From Sphingomonas echinoides (GTDB lineage: Bacteria; Pseudomonadota; Alphaproteobacteria; Sphingomonadales; Sphingomonadaceae): a stretch of DNA of 34,347 nucleotides. The stretch lies in NCBI RefSeq assembly GCF_029623395.1, contig NZ_JAPYKK010000041.1, positions 1 through 34,347 of the forward strand, read 5' to 3'. Below the pieces are notes generated by a model that saw nothing but the letters and a program-made list of their open reading frames with translations, did no database searches and was not told where the DNA came from. The first letter of the stretch is position 1; each line of letters begins with the position of its first letter. The position numbers were made by a program, and so were the translations under genes. Shown here one piece after another: positions 8,616 through 15,550 of this stretch.

Positions 8616-9626
8616 TTACCGGCGCCCCATCACTTCGCCGATCCAGCGGTCATATTGGTCGGGCCAGAGCGACCCGCTTTCGGTGGCCGGCAGCCGCGCG
8701 GCGAACCCGTGCCCGCCGCGAAGCAGGAAATGCGCCTCCACCGGGATCCGCGCCGCGCGCGCGCCCGCGAACAGGTCCATCGCGTTGGTGAAGGGGACGG
8801 TCGGATCGTCCTGCGCGTGGACGATGAACAAAGGCGGTGTCTCGCGCGTGATGTTGCGGTCGCACGCATAGCGCCGTTCCATCGCCGGATCGGGGTTGGG
8901 GCCGAGCAGATTGGTGCGCGATCCGCCGTGGCTTCGGCCGAGGTCCATGTTCGACACCGCGTACATCAATCCGCCGAAATCGGGCCGCGCGGACACCGCG
9001 TCGGCGGCGTCGACGCGGTGATAGACCGGCGCCTCATATTGCGTGAGCAGCGACGCGGCGAGATGCCCGCCCGCCGAGAAACCGAGCACGCCGATCCGGC
9101 GCGGGTCGATCCCGTAGCGTTCCGCGTTGTGGCGGATCAGCCGCAGGGCACGCTGCGCGTCCATCAACGGTGTGTTGGCGCGATCGACCCAGCCTTCGCC
9201 CGGAAGTCGGTAATTGAGCACGAAGCCGGTAATCCCGCGCGCGGCCAGAACCAGCGCGATATCCAGGCCTTCCTTGCGGATCGAAGTGAAGCTGTACCCG
9301 CCGCCGGGCATGATCAGCACCGCGCGCCCATCGGGCCGGCGCGGGCGCACCACGCCGACGTCCGGGCGGACGACGCCGCGCAGCCACAGATCGTGATATT
9401 CGCCGGTCCGCCCGGTGATTTCGGATCGTGGGAGCGGTTCGGGTGTGCGGGCGCCGGGGGCTGCGCCTGCCCATAACGGGAAATTCTCGCGCGGGGGCCA
9501 GGTCGGCGTTGCGGAGAGCGAGATCGCCCCCGGCTGAAACGGAAGCGCGGTGCGTTGGGCAGCGGCCGCAGCAGGGGCTGCGGCCGCGCCGATCGAGAGC
9601 GCCAGGATGTTGCGACGATTCTGCAT
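8616..9626 (-). CDS. Secreted alpha/beta hydrolase (acetyl-esterase/BD-FAE-like)
   Basis: A 336-residue alpha/beta hydrolase with an N-terminal export signal (NRRNILALSIGAAAAPAAAAAQ); the twin arginine at residues 4-5 fits a Tat-like signal. The oxyanion segment MPGGGYSF lies at 106-113, the nucleophile elbow GFSAGG at 182-187 (Ser184), the acid in HAQDDPTVP (Asp273 or 274) and the histidine in GGHGF (His306). This arrangement is that of small-substrate esterases such as acetyl-xylan or other sugar esterases. The substrate is unknown; a periplasmic carbohydrate esterase is the best guess. It starts 18 bases after the deoxyhypusine-synthase-like gene on the same strand, so co-transcription is possible, although no functional link is obvious. 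Confidence 0.82.
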   Translation of the reverse strand: MQNRRNILALSIGAAAAPAAAAAQRTALPFQPGAISLSATPTWPPRENFPLWAGAAPGARTPEPLPRSEITGRTGEYHDLWLRGVVRPDVGVVRPRRPDGRAVLIMPGGGYSFTSIRKEGLDIALVLAARGITGFVLNYRLPGEGWVDRANTPLMDAQRALRLIRHNAERYGIDPRRIGVLGFSAGGHLAASLLTQYEAPVYHRVDAADAVSARPDFGGLMYAVSNMDLGRSHGGSRTNLLGPNPDPAMERRYACDRNITRETPPLFIVHAQDDPTVPFTNAMDLFAGARAARIPVEAHFLLRGGHGFAARLPATESGSLWPDQYDRWIGEVMGRR

Positions 9627-9644
9627 TCCGGGCGCTTAGCGGGT

Positions 9645-10694
9645 TCAGTCGAAGCTTGCACCCCAGCGACGCTTCACGCGGTCCTTCCACAGACCACGGT
9701 GATAAGCGTCCGATGCCAGCAGCGGCATCACGCTGCCCGCTTCGGCGAACACCATCTGTTCGATCGCGGTGTTGACCTTGCCCCACGATGCCGCTTCCTG
9801 CAGCGTCGAGGACGAGCAGGCGCCGTCGCGCACGTCGGCGACGGTGATCTGCACTGCGTACTTGTGGACCTGGACGTCGTCATGCCCGAGGATCTCGGCG
9901 CAAACCACCGTATCCTGGATGAAGTTCTTGGGCACGCCGCCGCCGATCATGAGCAGGCCGGTGACGCCCGCCTTGATCTTGATCTCGGTGAGCTCGCGGA
10001 AATCGGCGATCGCGTCGAGCACCATGTACGGCTTGCCCGCCTTCACCGAATCGACCTGATGCTTGACGAGACCGAAGCCAGCCGAGCTGTCGACGAACGC
10101 CGGGCAGAAGATCGGCACGTCATGCTCGTACGCGAGCTTGACCAGGCTGTTGTCCTTCTTGCCATGCTCGACGAGATACTTGCCCATCTCGCGGATGAAC
10201 TCGCGGCTCGAATAAGGCCGCGGCTCGAGCGTCTCGGCGATCTCGAAGATCGTGTGGTCGACGTGCTGGAGCTGTTCCTCGTCGATGTACGTGTCGTAGA
10301 TCCGGTCGATCAGGAGCGAGCGCAGCGTGTCGTCGTCCGGCACTTCCAGCGCCTGATAATGCTTGTGGCCGAGGCCCTCGAAGAAATCCATGTCGACGAT
10401 CGACGCGCCGGTCGCGACGATGCCGTCGATCATGTTGTTGCGCAGGAGCTCGGCATAGAGATCCATGCAGCCGCCGGCCGAGGTCGAGCCTGCGATGACG
10501 AGGAAGATCGAGCAATCCTTGTCCGCCAGCATCTGGTTGTAGATGTCGGTCGCGCGGCCGAGGTCGCGGCTGGTGAAGCTCATCTTCTTCATCGCGTCGA
10601 CGATCGGACGCGCGTCGAACTTGGTGATGTCGATATGCTCGACGGTGGTCGAAAGCAGCTCGGCCTTGCGGTTGGTGTTGAGGACTTCGGTCAT
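9645..10694 (-). CDS. Deoxyhypusine synthase family protein, probable homospermidine synthase
   Basis: A 349-residue NAD-dependent enzyme of the deoxyhypusine synthase family. The N-terminal domain carries LVIAGSTSAGG (65-75) for NAD binding, and ATGASIVDMDFFEGLG follows. Near the C-terminus EAASWGKV holds Lys306, which corresponds to the catalytic lysine that forms the enzyme-imine intermediate in eukaryotic enzymes. Bacteria have no eIF5A, and several bacterial homologues are known to make homospermidine from putrescine or related polyamine products. Placement directly downstream of ornithine decarboxylase, which makes putrescine, supports homospermidine synthesis here. A guanidino-polyamine product is a recorded alternative for the family. 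It follows the decarboxylase by 112 bases that contain a strong hairpin. Confidence 0.88.
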   Translation of the reverse strand: MTEVLNTNRKAELLSTTVEHIDITKFDARPIVDAMKKMSFTSRDLGRATDIYNQMLADKDCSIFLVIAGSTSAGGCMDLYAELLRNNMIDGIVATGASIVDMDFFEGLGHKHYQALEVPDDDTLRSLLIDRIYDTYIDEEQLQHVDHTIFEIAETLEPRPYSSREFIREMGKYLVEHGKKDNSLVKLAYEHDVPIFCPAFVDSSAGFGLVKHQVDSVKAGKPYMVLDAIADFRELTEIKIKAGVTGLLMIGGGVPKNFIQDTVVCAEILGHDDVQVHKYAVQITVADVRDGACSSSTLQEAASWGKVNTAIEQMVFAEAGSVMPLLASDAYHRGLWKDRVKRRWGASFD

Positions 10695-10753
10695 GGGGTC
10701 ATACCCTTTTTCAACAGCCGCCGTCGTTTAGGGGACGCGGAAACCCGGAGAGA

Positions 10754-10775
10754 GGCGGTGCATCGCTGCACCGCC
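10754..10775 (-). terminator. GC-rich hairpin between ornithine decarboxylase and the synthase gene
   Basis: A perfect 9-bp inverted repeat, GGCGGTGCA and TGCACCGCC, closes a 4-base loop (10763-10766). It lies 31 bases after the decarboxylase stop. On the - strand the sequence after the stem is C/T-mixed (TCTCTCC) rather than a clean T run, so it could be a weak terminator, a partial-readthrough attenuator or an mRNA-stabilising 3' structure that sets the ratio between the two genes. Confidence 0.45.
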
Positions 10776-10806
10776 CCCCCGATTCGTATTGGTTATGAAA
10801 TGCCTG

Positions 10807-12027
10807 TTACAGCTTGACGACGTTCGACGCGACGTGCGGCATGGCTTCGCTGTACAGCGACACCATCGGTTCGTCCGCAACGATCACCGTCTCGTCCGAT
10901 CCGAACCCGTTGAACGCGGTCCGCATCGCCGATCCGTACGCGCCGAGCATCCCGATCTCGAGATAGTCGCCAGCCTGCACGTCCGCGGGCAGATAGAACG
11001 GCCCCGCCATGTGATCCATGTCGTCGCACGTCGGCCCGTAGAAGCTGAACGCCATGTCCTTCGACCGGCTCTCCGGCTCGCGCAGGAGTTCGACCGGGAA
11101 CCGCCAGCCGATGTGTGCCGCATCGAACAAAGCGCCGTAAGCACCGTCATTGATGTACAATTCGTCGCCGCGACGCTTTTCCACGCGCACCACGATCGAG
11201 CTGTATTCGGCGCAGAGCGCACGGCCCGGTTCGGCCCACAGTTCCGCCGAATAGCTGACCGGCAGCGATTCGAACGCACGGTGGATCGTCTCGAAGAAAT
11301 GCTCGAGCGGGGGAGGCTCCATCCCCGGGTAGGACGAGGGGAAGCCGCCGCCGACGTCGATCACGTCGACCGTGACCGCCGCGTCGACGATCGCCGCACG
11401 GACTCGCTCGAGCGCATTCGAATAGGCTTCGGGCGTCATCGCCTGGCTGCCGACGTGGAAACAGATGCCGAGCGCATCCGCCGCCTGGCGAGCACGGAAC
11501 AGCAATTCCCGGGTTTCGCCGGGGGCTGCGCCGAACTTCGAGGCGAGGCTCAGCTTCGAATGCTCCGACGAGACACGCAGCCGGACGCAGAGCGTCAGGT
11601 CGGTCGCCTGGTCGGTGGCGTCCATGATCTTGTCCAGCTCCTCGATCGAATCGAGCGAGAAGGTGCGGACACCATAGTCGAAATAGGCAGAGCGGATCGC
11701 TTCGGGAGCCTTGACCGGGTGCATGAAGCACAGGGTCGCGCCCGGGATCGTCGTCGCGACGAGCCGGACTTCGGCGATCGAGGCCACGTCGTAATGCGTG
11801 ATCCCCGAGTCCCAAAGGATTTTGAGCAACTCAGGAGCCGGATTTGCCTTGACCGCATACATCGAGCGACCCGGGAACTTCTCGACGAAGAACCGAGCCG
11901 CACGCGCTGCCGCGTGAGGACGAACCAGCGTAACCGGCTGAACCGGCCGCTGCTGAGCGATGTCGATACCCGAAACCGAGTTCGAAGGGGTCTTCGCTAA
12001 CCCCAGCGCGCGATGATGCTTGTGCAA
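10807..12027 (-). CDS. Ornithine/lysine decarboxylase, PLP fold type III
   Basis: A 406-residue eukaryotic-type (alanine-racemase fold) decarboxylase converting ornithine to putrescine. The PLP lysine is Lys60 in YAVKANP. His191 in HVGSQ stacks on the cofactor, GGGFPSSY (226-233) binds phosphate, AEPGR lies at 265-269, and catalytic Cys334 is in GPTCDDMDH. The start is a TTG at 12027-12025: GGAGGT at 12041-12036 precedes it by 8 bases and no in-frame ATG precedes the PLP-lysine region near it. The frame stays open to 12321, but that stretch overlaps the divergent dehydratase gene and its promoter. The short 5' leader holds a likely regulatory RNA structure. Lysine decarboxylation cannot be excluded. 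Confidence 0.88.
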   Translation of the reverse strand: MHKHHRALGLAKTPSNSVSGIDIAQQRPVQPVTLVRPHAAARAARFFVEKFPGRSMYAVKANPAPELLKILWDSGITHYDVASIAEVRLVATTIPGATLCFMHPVKAPEAIRSAYFDYGVRTFSLDSIEELDKIMDATDQATDLTLCVRLRVSSEHSKLSLASKFGAAPGETRELLFRARQAADALGICFHVGSQAMTPEAYSNALERVRAAIVDAAVTVDVIDVGGGFPSSYPGMEPPPLEHFFETIHRAFESLPVSYSAELWAEPGRALCAEYSSIVVRVEKRRGDELYINDGAYGALFDAAHIGWRFPVELLREPESRSKDMAFSFYGPTCDDMDHMAGPFYLPADVQAGDYLEIGMLGAYGSAMRTAFNGFGSDETVIVADEPMVSLYSEAMPHVASNVVKL

Positions 12028-12032
12028 CTCAA

Positions 12033-12102
12033 GGGACCTCCAAGTGGCTTGCGCCGAACGGTGAAAAAAGCTGCCTTGCGGTTGGAAGTCCCATGGGGCA
12101 GC
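12033..12102 (-). promoter_or_regulatory. Candidate cis-regulatory RNA leader of ornithine decarboxylase (terminator hairpin plus SD-sequestering pairing)
   Basis: Read as mRNA on the - strand, GCUGCC (12102-12097) pairs with GGCAGC (12075-12070), and six U residues follow at once (12069-12064), as in an intrinsic terminator. The 21-base loop contains GGGACUUCCAA (12092-12082). This can pair over 11 bases, with one G-U wobble, with UUGGAGGUCCC (12043-12033), which includes the gene's Shine-Dalgarno sequence. The two pairings interleave, so they could form an H-type pseudoknot or compete. Either way translation would be blocked in the paired state. The pairing is seen in the sequence; a ligand (polyamine or ornithine) is inference. 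Rfam lists a speF leader for alphaproteobacterial ornithine decarboxylases, and membership was not checked. Confidence 0.6.
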
Positions 12103-12110
12103 GGATGGGC

Positions 12111-12139
12111 GAGATACGGTCGCGCTTTTGCAATGTAAA
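12111..12139 (-). promoter_or_regulatory. Probable sigma-70 promoter of ornithine decarboxylase
   Basis: On the - strand TTTACA (12139-12134) and TATCTC (12116-12111) are separated by 17 bases. Transcription would begin near 12106-12103, so the mRNA would start almost exactly at the terminator-like hairpin and have a leader of about 80 bases. No equally good promoter was found for the divergent dehydratase gene. Confidence 0.5.
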
Positions 12140-12163
12140 GCGGTTTTGGACCCCCGGAGACAG

Positions 12164-13135
12164 ATGGTGACAATTTTAAGACAGCCGACACGGGCCGGGG
12201 TGCGGGATGCAGCGGCGAAGGTCGCTGCGGTGGTGCCACCAACACCTTTATTTTCCGTGGAAATATCGGGGGTTACGGTCACCTTCAAAGCGGAAAATCT
12301 GCAGCCGATGGGCGCGTTCAAGCTGCGCGGGGCGTGGCATCGGTTGACCGCAATCGAACCCGATTTGCGATCCAGAGGCGTGGTTGCCTTCTCATCGGGG
12401 AATCATGCGCAGGGCGTGGCGTGGGCAGCGAAGCGCCTCGGCATGCCCGCGACGATCGTGATGCCGTCGGATGCGCCCAAGGCGAAACGCGACGGCACGC
12501 TCGCGCTCGGCGCGGAGGTGGTCGCCTATGACCGCGCGACCGAGAGCCGCGAGGCGATTGCGGCGCGGCTGGCGGAGGCGCGTGGCGCAGTGCTGGTGCC
12601 GAGCTTCGATGATCCCTGGGTGATCGAGGGGCAGGGGAGCGCAGGCATCGAAGCGGCAACGCAAATGGCGGCGCTGGGGTTGGGGCGACCGCTGCACGCC
12701 GTGATCCCGTGCGGGGGCGGCGGGCTATCGGCAGGGATCGCGCTGGCGCTGCCCGACGCGACGATCACCGTGGTCGAGCCGGAGGGTTGGGACGACATGC
12801 GCCGATCGCTCGCCGTGGGTCGGATCGAACCCGTCGGCGCGTCGCCACCCCCGACCGCGTGTGATTCGCTGCAGACGATGCGCGTCTCGCCGCTGACGTT
12901 CGACGTGTTGCTCCGGCGCGGTGCCACGGGCGTTGCGGTCAGTGAACGGGAGATCCGCGACGCGCAACGATGGGCGGCGGATACGCTGCGGCTGGTGGTG
13001 GAACCGGGCGGAGCGGTCGCGCTCGCCGCGATCCTGGCGGGCGAGGTGCCGCCTAAGCCGGGAATGCTCGTGCTGCTGTCCGGCGGCAACGTCGATCGCG
13101 CCGCTTACGCCGCGGTGCTGGCGGGGGCGGCATGA
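12164..13135 (+). CDS. Threonine/serine dehydratase-like PLP enzyme (fold type II)
   Basis: A 323-residue fold type II PLP enzyme. The cofactor lysine is Lys53 in GAFKLRGAW; SSGNHAQG (77-84) contacts the substrate carboxylate, and the glycine loop PCGGGGLSAG near residue 182 binds the PLP phosphate. It should deaminate threonine or serine to the 2-oxo acid. It lacks the ~100-200 residue C-terminal regulatory domain of biosynthetic IlvA, so it is of the short catabolic type; a racemase-like activity is possible in this group. GGAGA at 12156-12160 lies only 3 bases from ATG 12164, so GTG 12167 may be used instead. A small membrane-protein gene starts inside its stop codon (ATGA). Confidence 0.87.
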   Translation: MVTILRQPTRAGVRDAAAKVAAVVPPTPLFSVEISGVTVTFKAENLQPMGAFKLRGAWHRLTAIEPDLRSRGVVAFSSGNHAQGVAWAAKRLGMPATIVMPSDAPKAKRDGTLALGAEVVAYDRATESREAIAARLAEARGAVLVPSFDDPWVIEGQGSAGIEAATQMAALGLGRPLHAVIPCGGGGLSAGIALALPDATITVVEPEGWDDMRRSLAVGRIEPVGASPPPTACDSLQTMRVSPLTFDVLLRRGATGVAVSEREIRDAQRWAADTLRLVVEPGGAVALAAILAGEVPPKPGMLVLLSGGNVDRAAYAAVLAGAA

Positions 13136-13299
13136 GCGGAATCGAATCGCTCGCACCCGCGATCGCGATGCTGGCGGCGTTCGCCTGTTTGATCGGGGGC
13201 GGCGTGATGATCGTTCGGCGGAGCGACGTACGCAAGGGCGTGTTGCTGCTCGTGATGGCCGTGGTCCTCGTCGGGAACGTCGCGATCTGGACAGTGTAA
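13132..13299 (+). CDS. Small two-helix membrane protein, hypothetical
   Basis: A 55-residue frame starts at the ATG that overlaps the dehydratase stop by 4 bases (ATGA). It encodes two hydrophobic helices at about 8-28 (LAPAIAMLAAFACLIGGGVM) and 36-54 (GVLLLVMAVVLVGNVAIWTV), joined by a charged turn RRSDVRK. The tight coupling and the clear two-helix pattern support a real gene. No family is recognised. It could be a small membrane partner of transport or of an unrelated membrane complex. Confidence 0.6.
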   Translation: MSGIESLAPAIAMLAAFACLIGGGVMIVRRSDVRKGVLLLVMAVVLVGNVAIWTV

Positions 13300-13346
13300 C
13301 GCCGCGCCAAGTGGCGTTTCTGGCGTGGCGGCGATAGGTTGCGCCG

Positions 13347-14114
13347 ATGACACCCCCGCCAGCCGATCCCCGTCACATGCTCTCGCTCGCACGCGGCCTC
13401 GCCGTTTTCGAGGCGCTGGCGGAACTCGGACCGGGTCAGAGCGTGGCGCGGATCGCCGAAGCGACGGGGCTGGCGCGCGCGGTCTGCGGGCGCTGCCTGT
13501 TCACGCTCGAGGCGGCGGGCTACGTCGAATGCCAGGACCGGCGCTATGCCTTGCGGCCCAGCGTGTTGCGGCTGGCGGCTGGCTATATGGGCGAGCGGTC
13601 GCTGCCGGCGCTGGCGCAGCCGCTGCTCGACCGGTTGCGCGATGCGGTCGGCGAAAGCGCATCGCTCGGCGTGCTTGATCGCAGCGAGGTTCTGTATCTG
13701 GCGCGGGCCTCGCGCGACCGGATCATGGCGGTCGGCCTCCACGTCGGCAGCCGCCTGCCGCTCGCGACGAGTTCGATGGGCCGGGTGTTGCTCGCGCAGC
13801 TGCCCGACGACGCGCGCGACGCGACGCTCGCCGACCACCCGCCGGTCGCGCATACGCCGCGTACCCTGACCGACCCCGATGCGGTGCGCGAAGAGCTGCG
13901 GCGCGTCGCGGCGCGGGGATATGCGCTGGTCGACCAGGAACTCGATCTTGGCCTGCGCTCGATCGCGGTGCCGGTCCGTGCGCGCGATGGGCGGGTCATC
14001 GCGGCGATGAACGTCGGCGCGCATGCCTTGCGCGTTTCCGTGAACGAAATGACCGAGACGATCCTCCCCCAGCTCATCGCGACCGCGGGGGAACTGGGCG
14101 GACAACTCGGCTGA
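13347..14114 (+). CDS. IclR family transcriptional regulator, PcaR-like
   Basis: A 255-residue IclR-type regulator. An N-terminal winged helix-turn-helix lies at about 10-75 (SVARIAEATGLARAVCGRCLF is the recognition region), followed by the IclR effector domain; VGSRLPLATSSMGRVLLAQL near 133-152 is the conserved effector-pocket signature. It lies just upstream of pcaIJF in the same direction, and two PcaR-like boxes occupy the gap before pcaI. It therefore most likely controls these genes in response to beta-ketoadipate or a related aromatic breakdown product. The symbol pcaR is likely but not proven. The region before its start is short (47 bases) and shows no clear promoter. Confidence 0.88.
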   Translation: MTPPPADPRHMLSLARGLAVFEALAELGPGQSVARIAEATGLARAVCGRCLFTLEAAGYVECQDRRYALRPSVLRLAAGYMGERSLPALAQPLLDRLRDAVGESASLGVLDRSEVLYLARASRDRIMAVGLHVGSRLPLATSSMGRVLLAQLPDDARDATLADHPPVAHTPRTLTDPDAVREELRRVAARGYALVDQELDLGLRSIAVPVRARDGRVIAAMNVGAHALRVSVNEMTETILPQLIATAGELGGQLG

Positions 14115-14120
14115 AAGGAC

Positions 14121-14149
14121 TTGCCGAACATCCGGCATTTGCGTATTTC
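14121..14149 (+). promoter_or_regulatory. Possible promoter of pcaIJF
   Basis: TTGCCG (14121-14126) and TATTTC (14144-14149) are 17 bases apart, a fair sigma-70-like pair. The first PcaR-like box begins inside the -10 element, which is where an IclR-type regulator would control polymerase access. The match is modest. Confidence 0.35.
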
Positions 14150-14180
14150 GATGATCGAACATTTAGTTCGTTAATCGAAC
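14146..14180 (+). promoter_or_regulatory. Two tandem PcaR-like operator boxes
   Basis: The second box, GTTCGTTAATCGAAC (14166-14180), is an inverted repeat with perfect 5-base arms around TTAAT. The first, TTTCGATGATCGAAC (14146-14160), shares the ATCGAAC half. Their centres are exactly 20 bases apart, two helical turns, so two regulator dimers would bind the same face. Both resemble the site recalled for Pseudomonas putida PcaR (GTTCGATAATCGCAC). The IclR-type gene immediately upstream is the obvious binder. Confidence 0.65.
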
Positions 14181-14192
14181 AACGGAGAGGGT

Positions 14193-14903
14193 ATGACCCG
14201 GAAGATTTTCGATACGCCAGCCGCGGCGCTCGACGGATTGCTCTTTGACGGCATGACGATCATGTCGGGCGGCTTCGGCCTTTCGGGCAACCCGGAAAGC
14301 CTGATCCCGGAAATTCGCGCGAGTGGCGTCACCGGGCTGACGGTGATTTCAAACAATGCGGGCGCGGACGGTTTCGGTCTGTGGATGCTGCTGGAAAGCC
14401 GGCAGGTGGCCAAGATGGTCTCCAGCTACGTCGGCGAGAACAAGCTGTTCGAACAACAATATCTCTCCGGCGAACTCGAGCTCGAGCTGACCCCGCAGGG
14501 CACGCTGGCGGAGCGCATTCGCGCAGGCGGCGCGGGCATCCCGGCGTTCTTCACCAAGACCGGCGTCGGCACCGTCGTTGCCGAGGGGAAACCCACCGAG
14601 ACGTTCGACGGCGAGGAGTATGTGCGCGAGACCTGGCTCCGCGCCGATGTTTCGATCATCAAGGCGTGGCGCGCCGACCCGGCGGGCAACCTGATGTTCC
14701 GCAAGACCGCGCGCAACTTCAACCCCAACATGGCGACCGCCGGCAAGGTAACGGTCGTCGAGGTCGAGGAAATCGTCCCCGCAGGCACGTTCGACCCGGA
14801 CTGCATCCACACCCCCGGCATCTATGTCGACCGGATTGTCCTCAGCACCATCAACGAGAAGCGGATCGAAAAGCTGACGACCCGCGCAAGGGAGGCCGCA
14901 TAA
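14193..14903 (+). CDS. pcaI: 3-oxoadipate (3-oxoacid) CoA-transferase subunit A
   Basis: A 236-residue alpha subunit of a family I CoA-transferase. The glycine-rich motif SGGFGLSGNPESLI (about 25-38) is the CoA-binding signature of subunit A. With PcaJ it moves CoA from succinyl-CoA to 3-oxoadipate in the beta-ketoadipate pathway. GGAG at 14184-14187 precedes ATG 14193 by 5 bases. The stop TAA shares an A with the ATG of subunit B (TAATG), which fits equal production of the two subunits. A ketone-body-type 3-oxoacid transferase would look the same, but the following thiolase and the PcaR-like regulator and boxes favour PcaI. Confidence 0.88.
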   Translation: MTRKIFDTPAAALDGLLFDGMTIMSGGFGLSGNPESLIPEIRASGVTGLTVISNNAGADGFGLWMLLESRQVAKMVSSYVGENKLFEQQYLSGELELELTPQGTLAERIRAGGAGIPAFFTKTGVGTVVAEGKPTETFDGEEYVRETWLRADVSIIKAWRADPAGNLMFRKTARNFNPNMATAGKVTVVEVEEIVPAGTFDPDCIHTPGIYVDRIVLSTINEKRIEKLTTRAREAA

Positions 14904-15550
14904 TGCCCTGGACTCGCGAACAGATGGCCGCACGCGCGGCGACCGAACTCAAGGACGGCTATTACGTCAATCTCGGGATCGGCATCCCGACGCTCGTCGC
15001 GAACTATATCCCCGAGGGGATCGACGTGACGCTCCAGTCCGAAAACGGCATGCTCGGCATGGGGCCGTTCCCGTTCGAAGGCGAGGCGGATCCCGACCTC
15101 ATCAACGCGGGCAAGCAGACGATCACGCAGCTTCCGGAATCGAGCTTCTTCTCGTCCGCCGACAGCTTCGCGATGATCCGCGGCGGCCATATCGACCTGA
15201 CCGTGCTCGGCGCGATGGAGGTGTCGGCGGACGGCGACATCGCCAATTGGACGATCCCGGGCAAGATGGTCAAAGGCATGGGCGGCGCGATGGATCTGGT
15301 CGCCGGGGTCAAGCGCGTCGTGGTGGTGATGGACCATGTCAGCAAGAACGGCACGTCCAAGATCCTGCGCGAGTGCAGCCTGCCGCTGACCGGCAAGGGG
15401 TGTGTCGACCTGATCATCACCGATCTTGCGGTGATCGCGTGCGACAAGCCCGGTCTGCGGTTGCTCGAATGCGCCCCCGGGGTCAGCATCGAAGAGATCC
15501 GCGAGAAGACGGACGCCCCCCTTACGCTGGCGCAGGAGCTTGCCGCATGA
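14903..15550 (+). CDS. pcaJ: 3-oxoadipate (3-oxoacid) CoA-transferase subunit B
   Basis: A 215-residue beta subunit of the family I CoA-transferase. The catalytic glutamate that forms the glutamyl-CoA thioester is Glu47 in SENGMLGMG, preceded by LGIGIPTLVANY (24-35). The rest follows the usual subunit B pattern (GAMEVSADGDIANW, KMVKGMGGAMDLV, VVMDH). The start at 14903 overlaps the subunit A stop by 1 base; the open frame reaches back to 14381, but that part lies within pcaI. The thiolase gene starts 4 bases before the end of this gene (ATGA). Confidence 0.9.
   Translation: MPWTREQMAARAATELKDGYYVNLGIGIPTLVANYIPEGIDVTLQSENGMLGMGPFPFEGEADPDLINAGKQTITQLPESSFFSSADSFAMIRGGHIDLTVLGAMEVSADGDIANWTIPGKMVKGMGGAMDLVAGVKRVVVVMDHVSKNGTSKILRECSLPLTGKGCVDLIITDLAVIACDKPGLRLLECAPGVSIEEIREKTDAPLTLAQELAA

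Noticed and set aside
9555..10817. A 420-codon + strand frame across the synthase gene
   Set aside because: Antisense shadow; the - strand protein has all family motifs including the catalytic lysine.
12028..12321. N-terminal extension of the ornithine decarboxylase frame
   Set aside because: It would run through the divergent dehydratase gene and the promoter, and skip the well-placed SD before TTG 12027.
13300..13335. A terminator after the small membrane protein (CGCC-AAGT-GGCG followed by TTTCT)
   Set aside because: The stem is only 4 bp, too weak to call.
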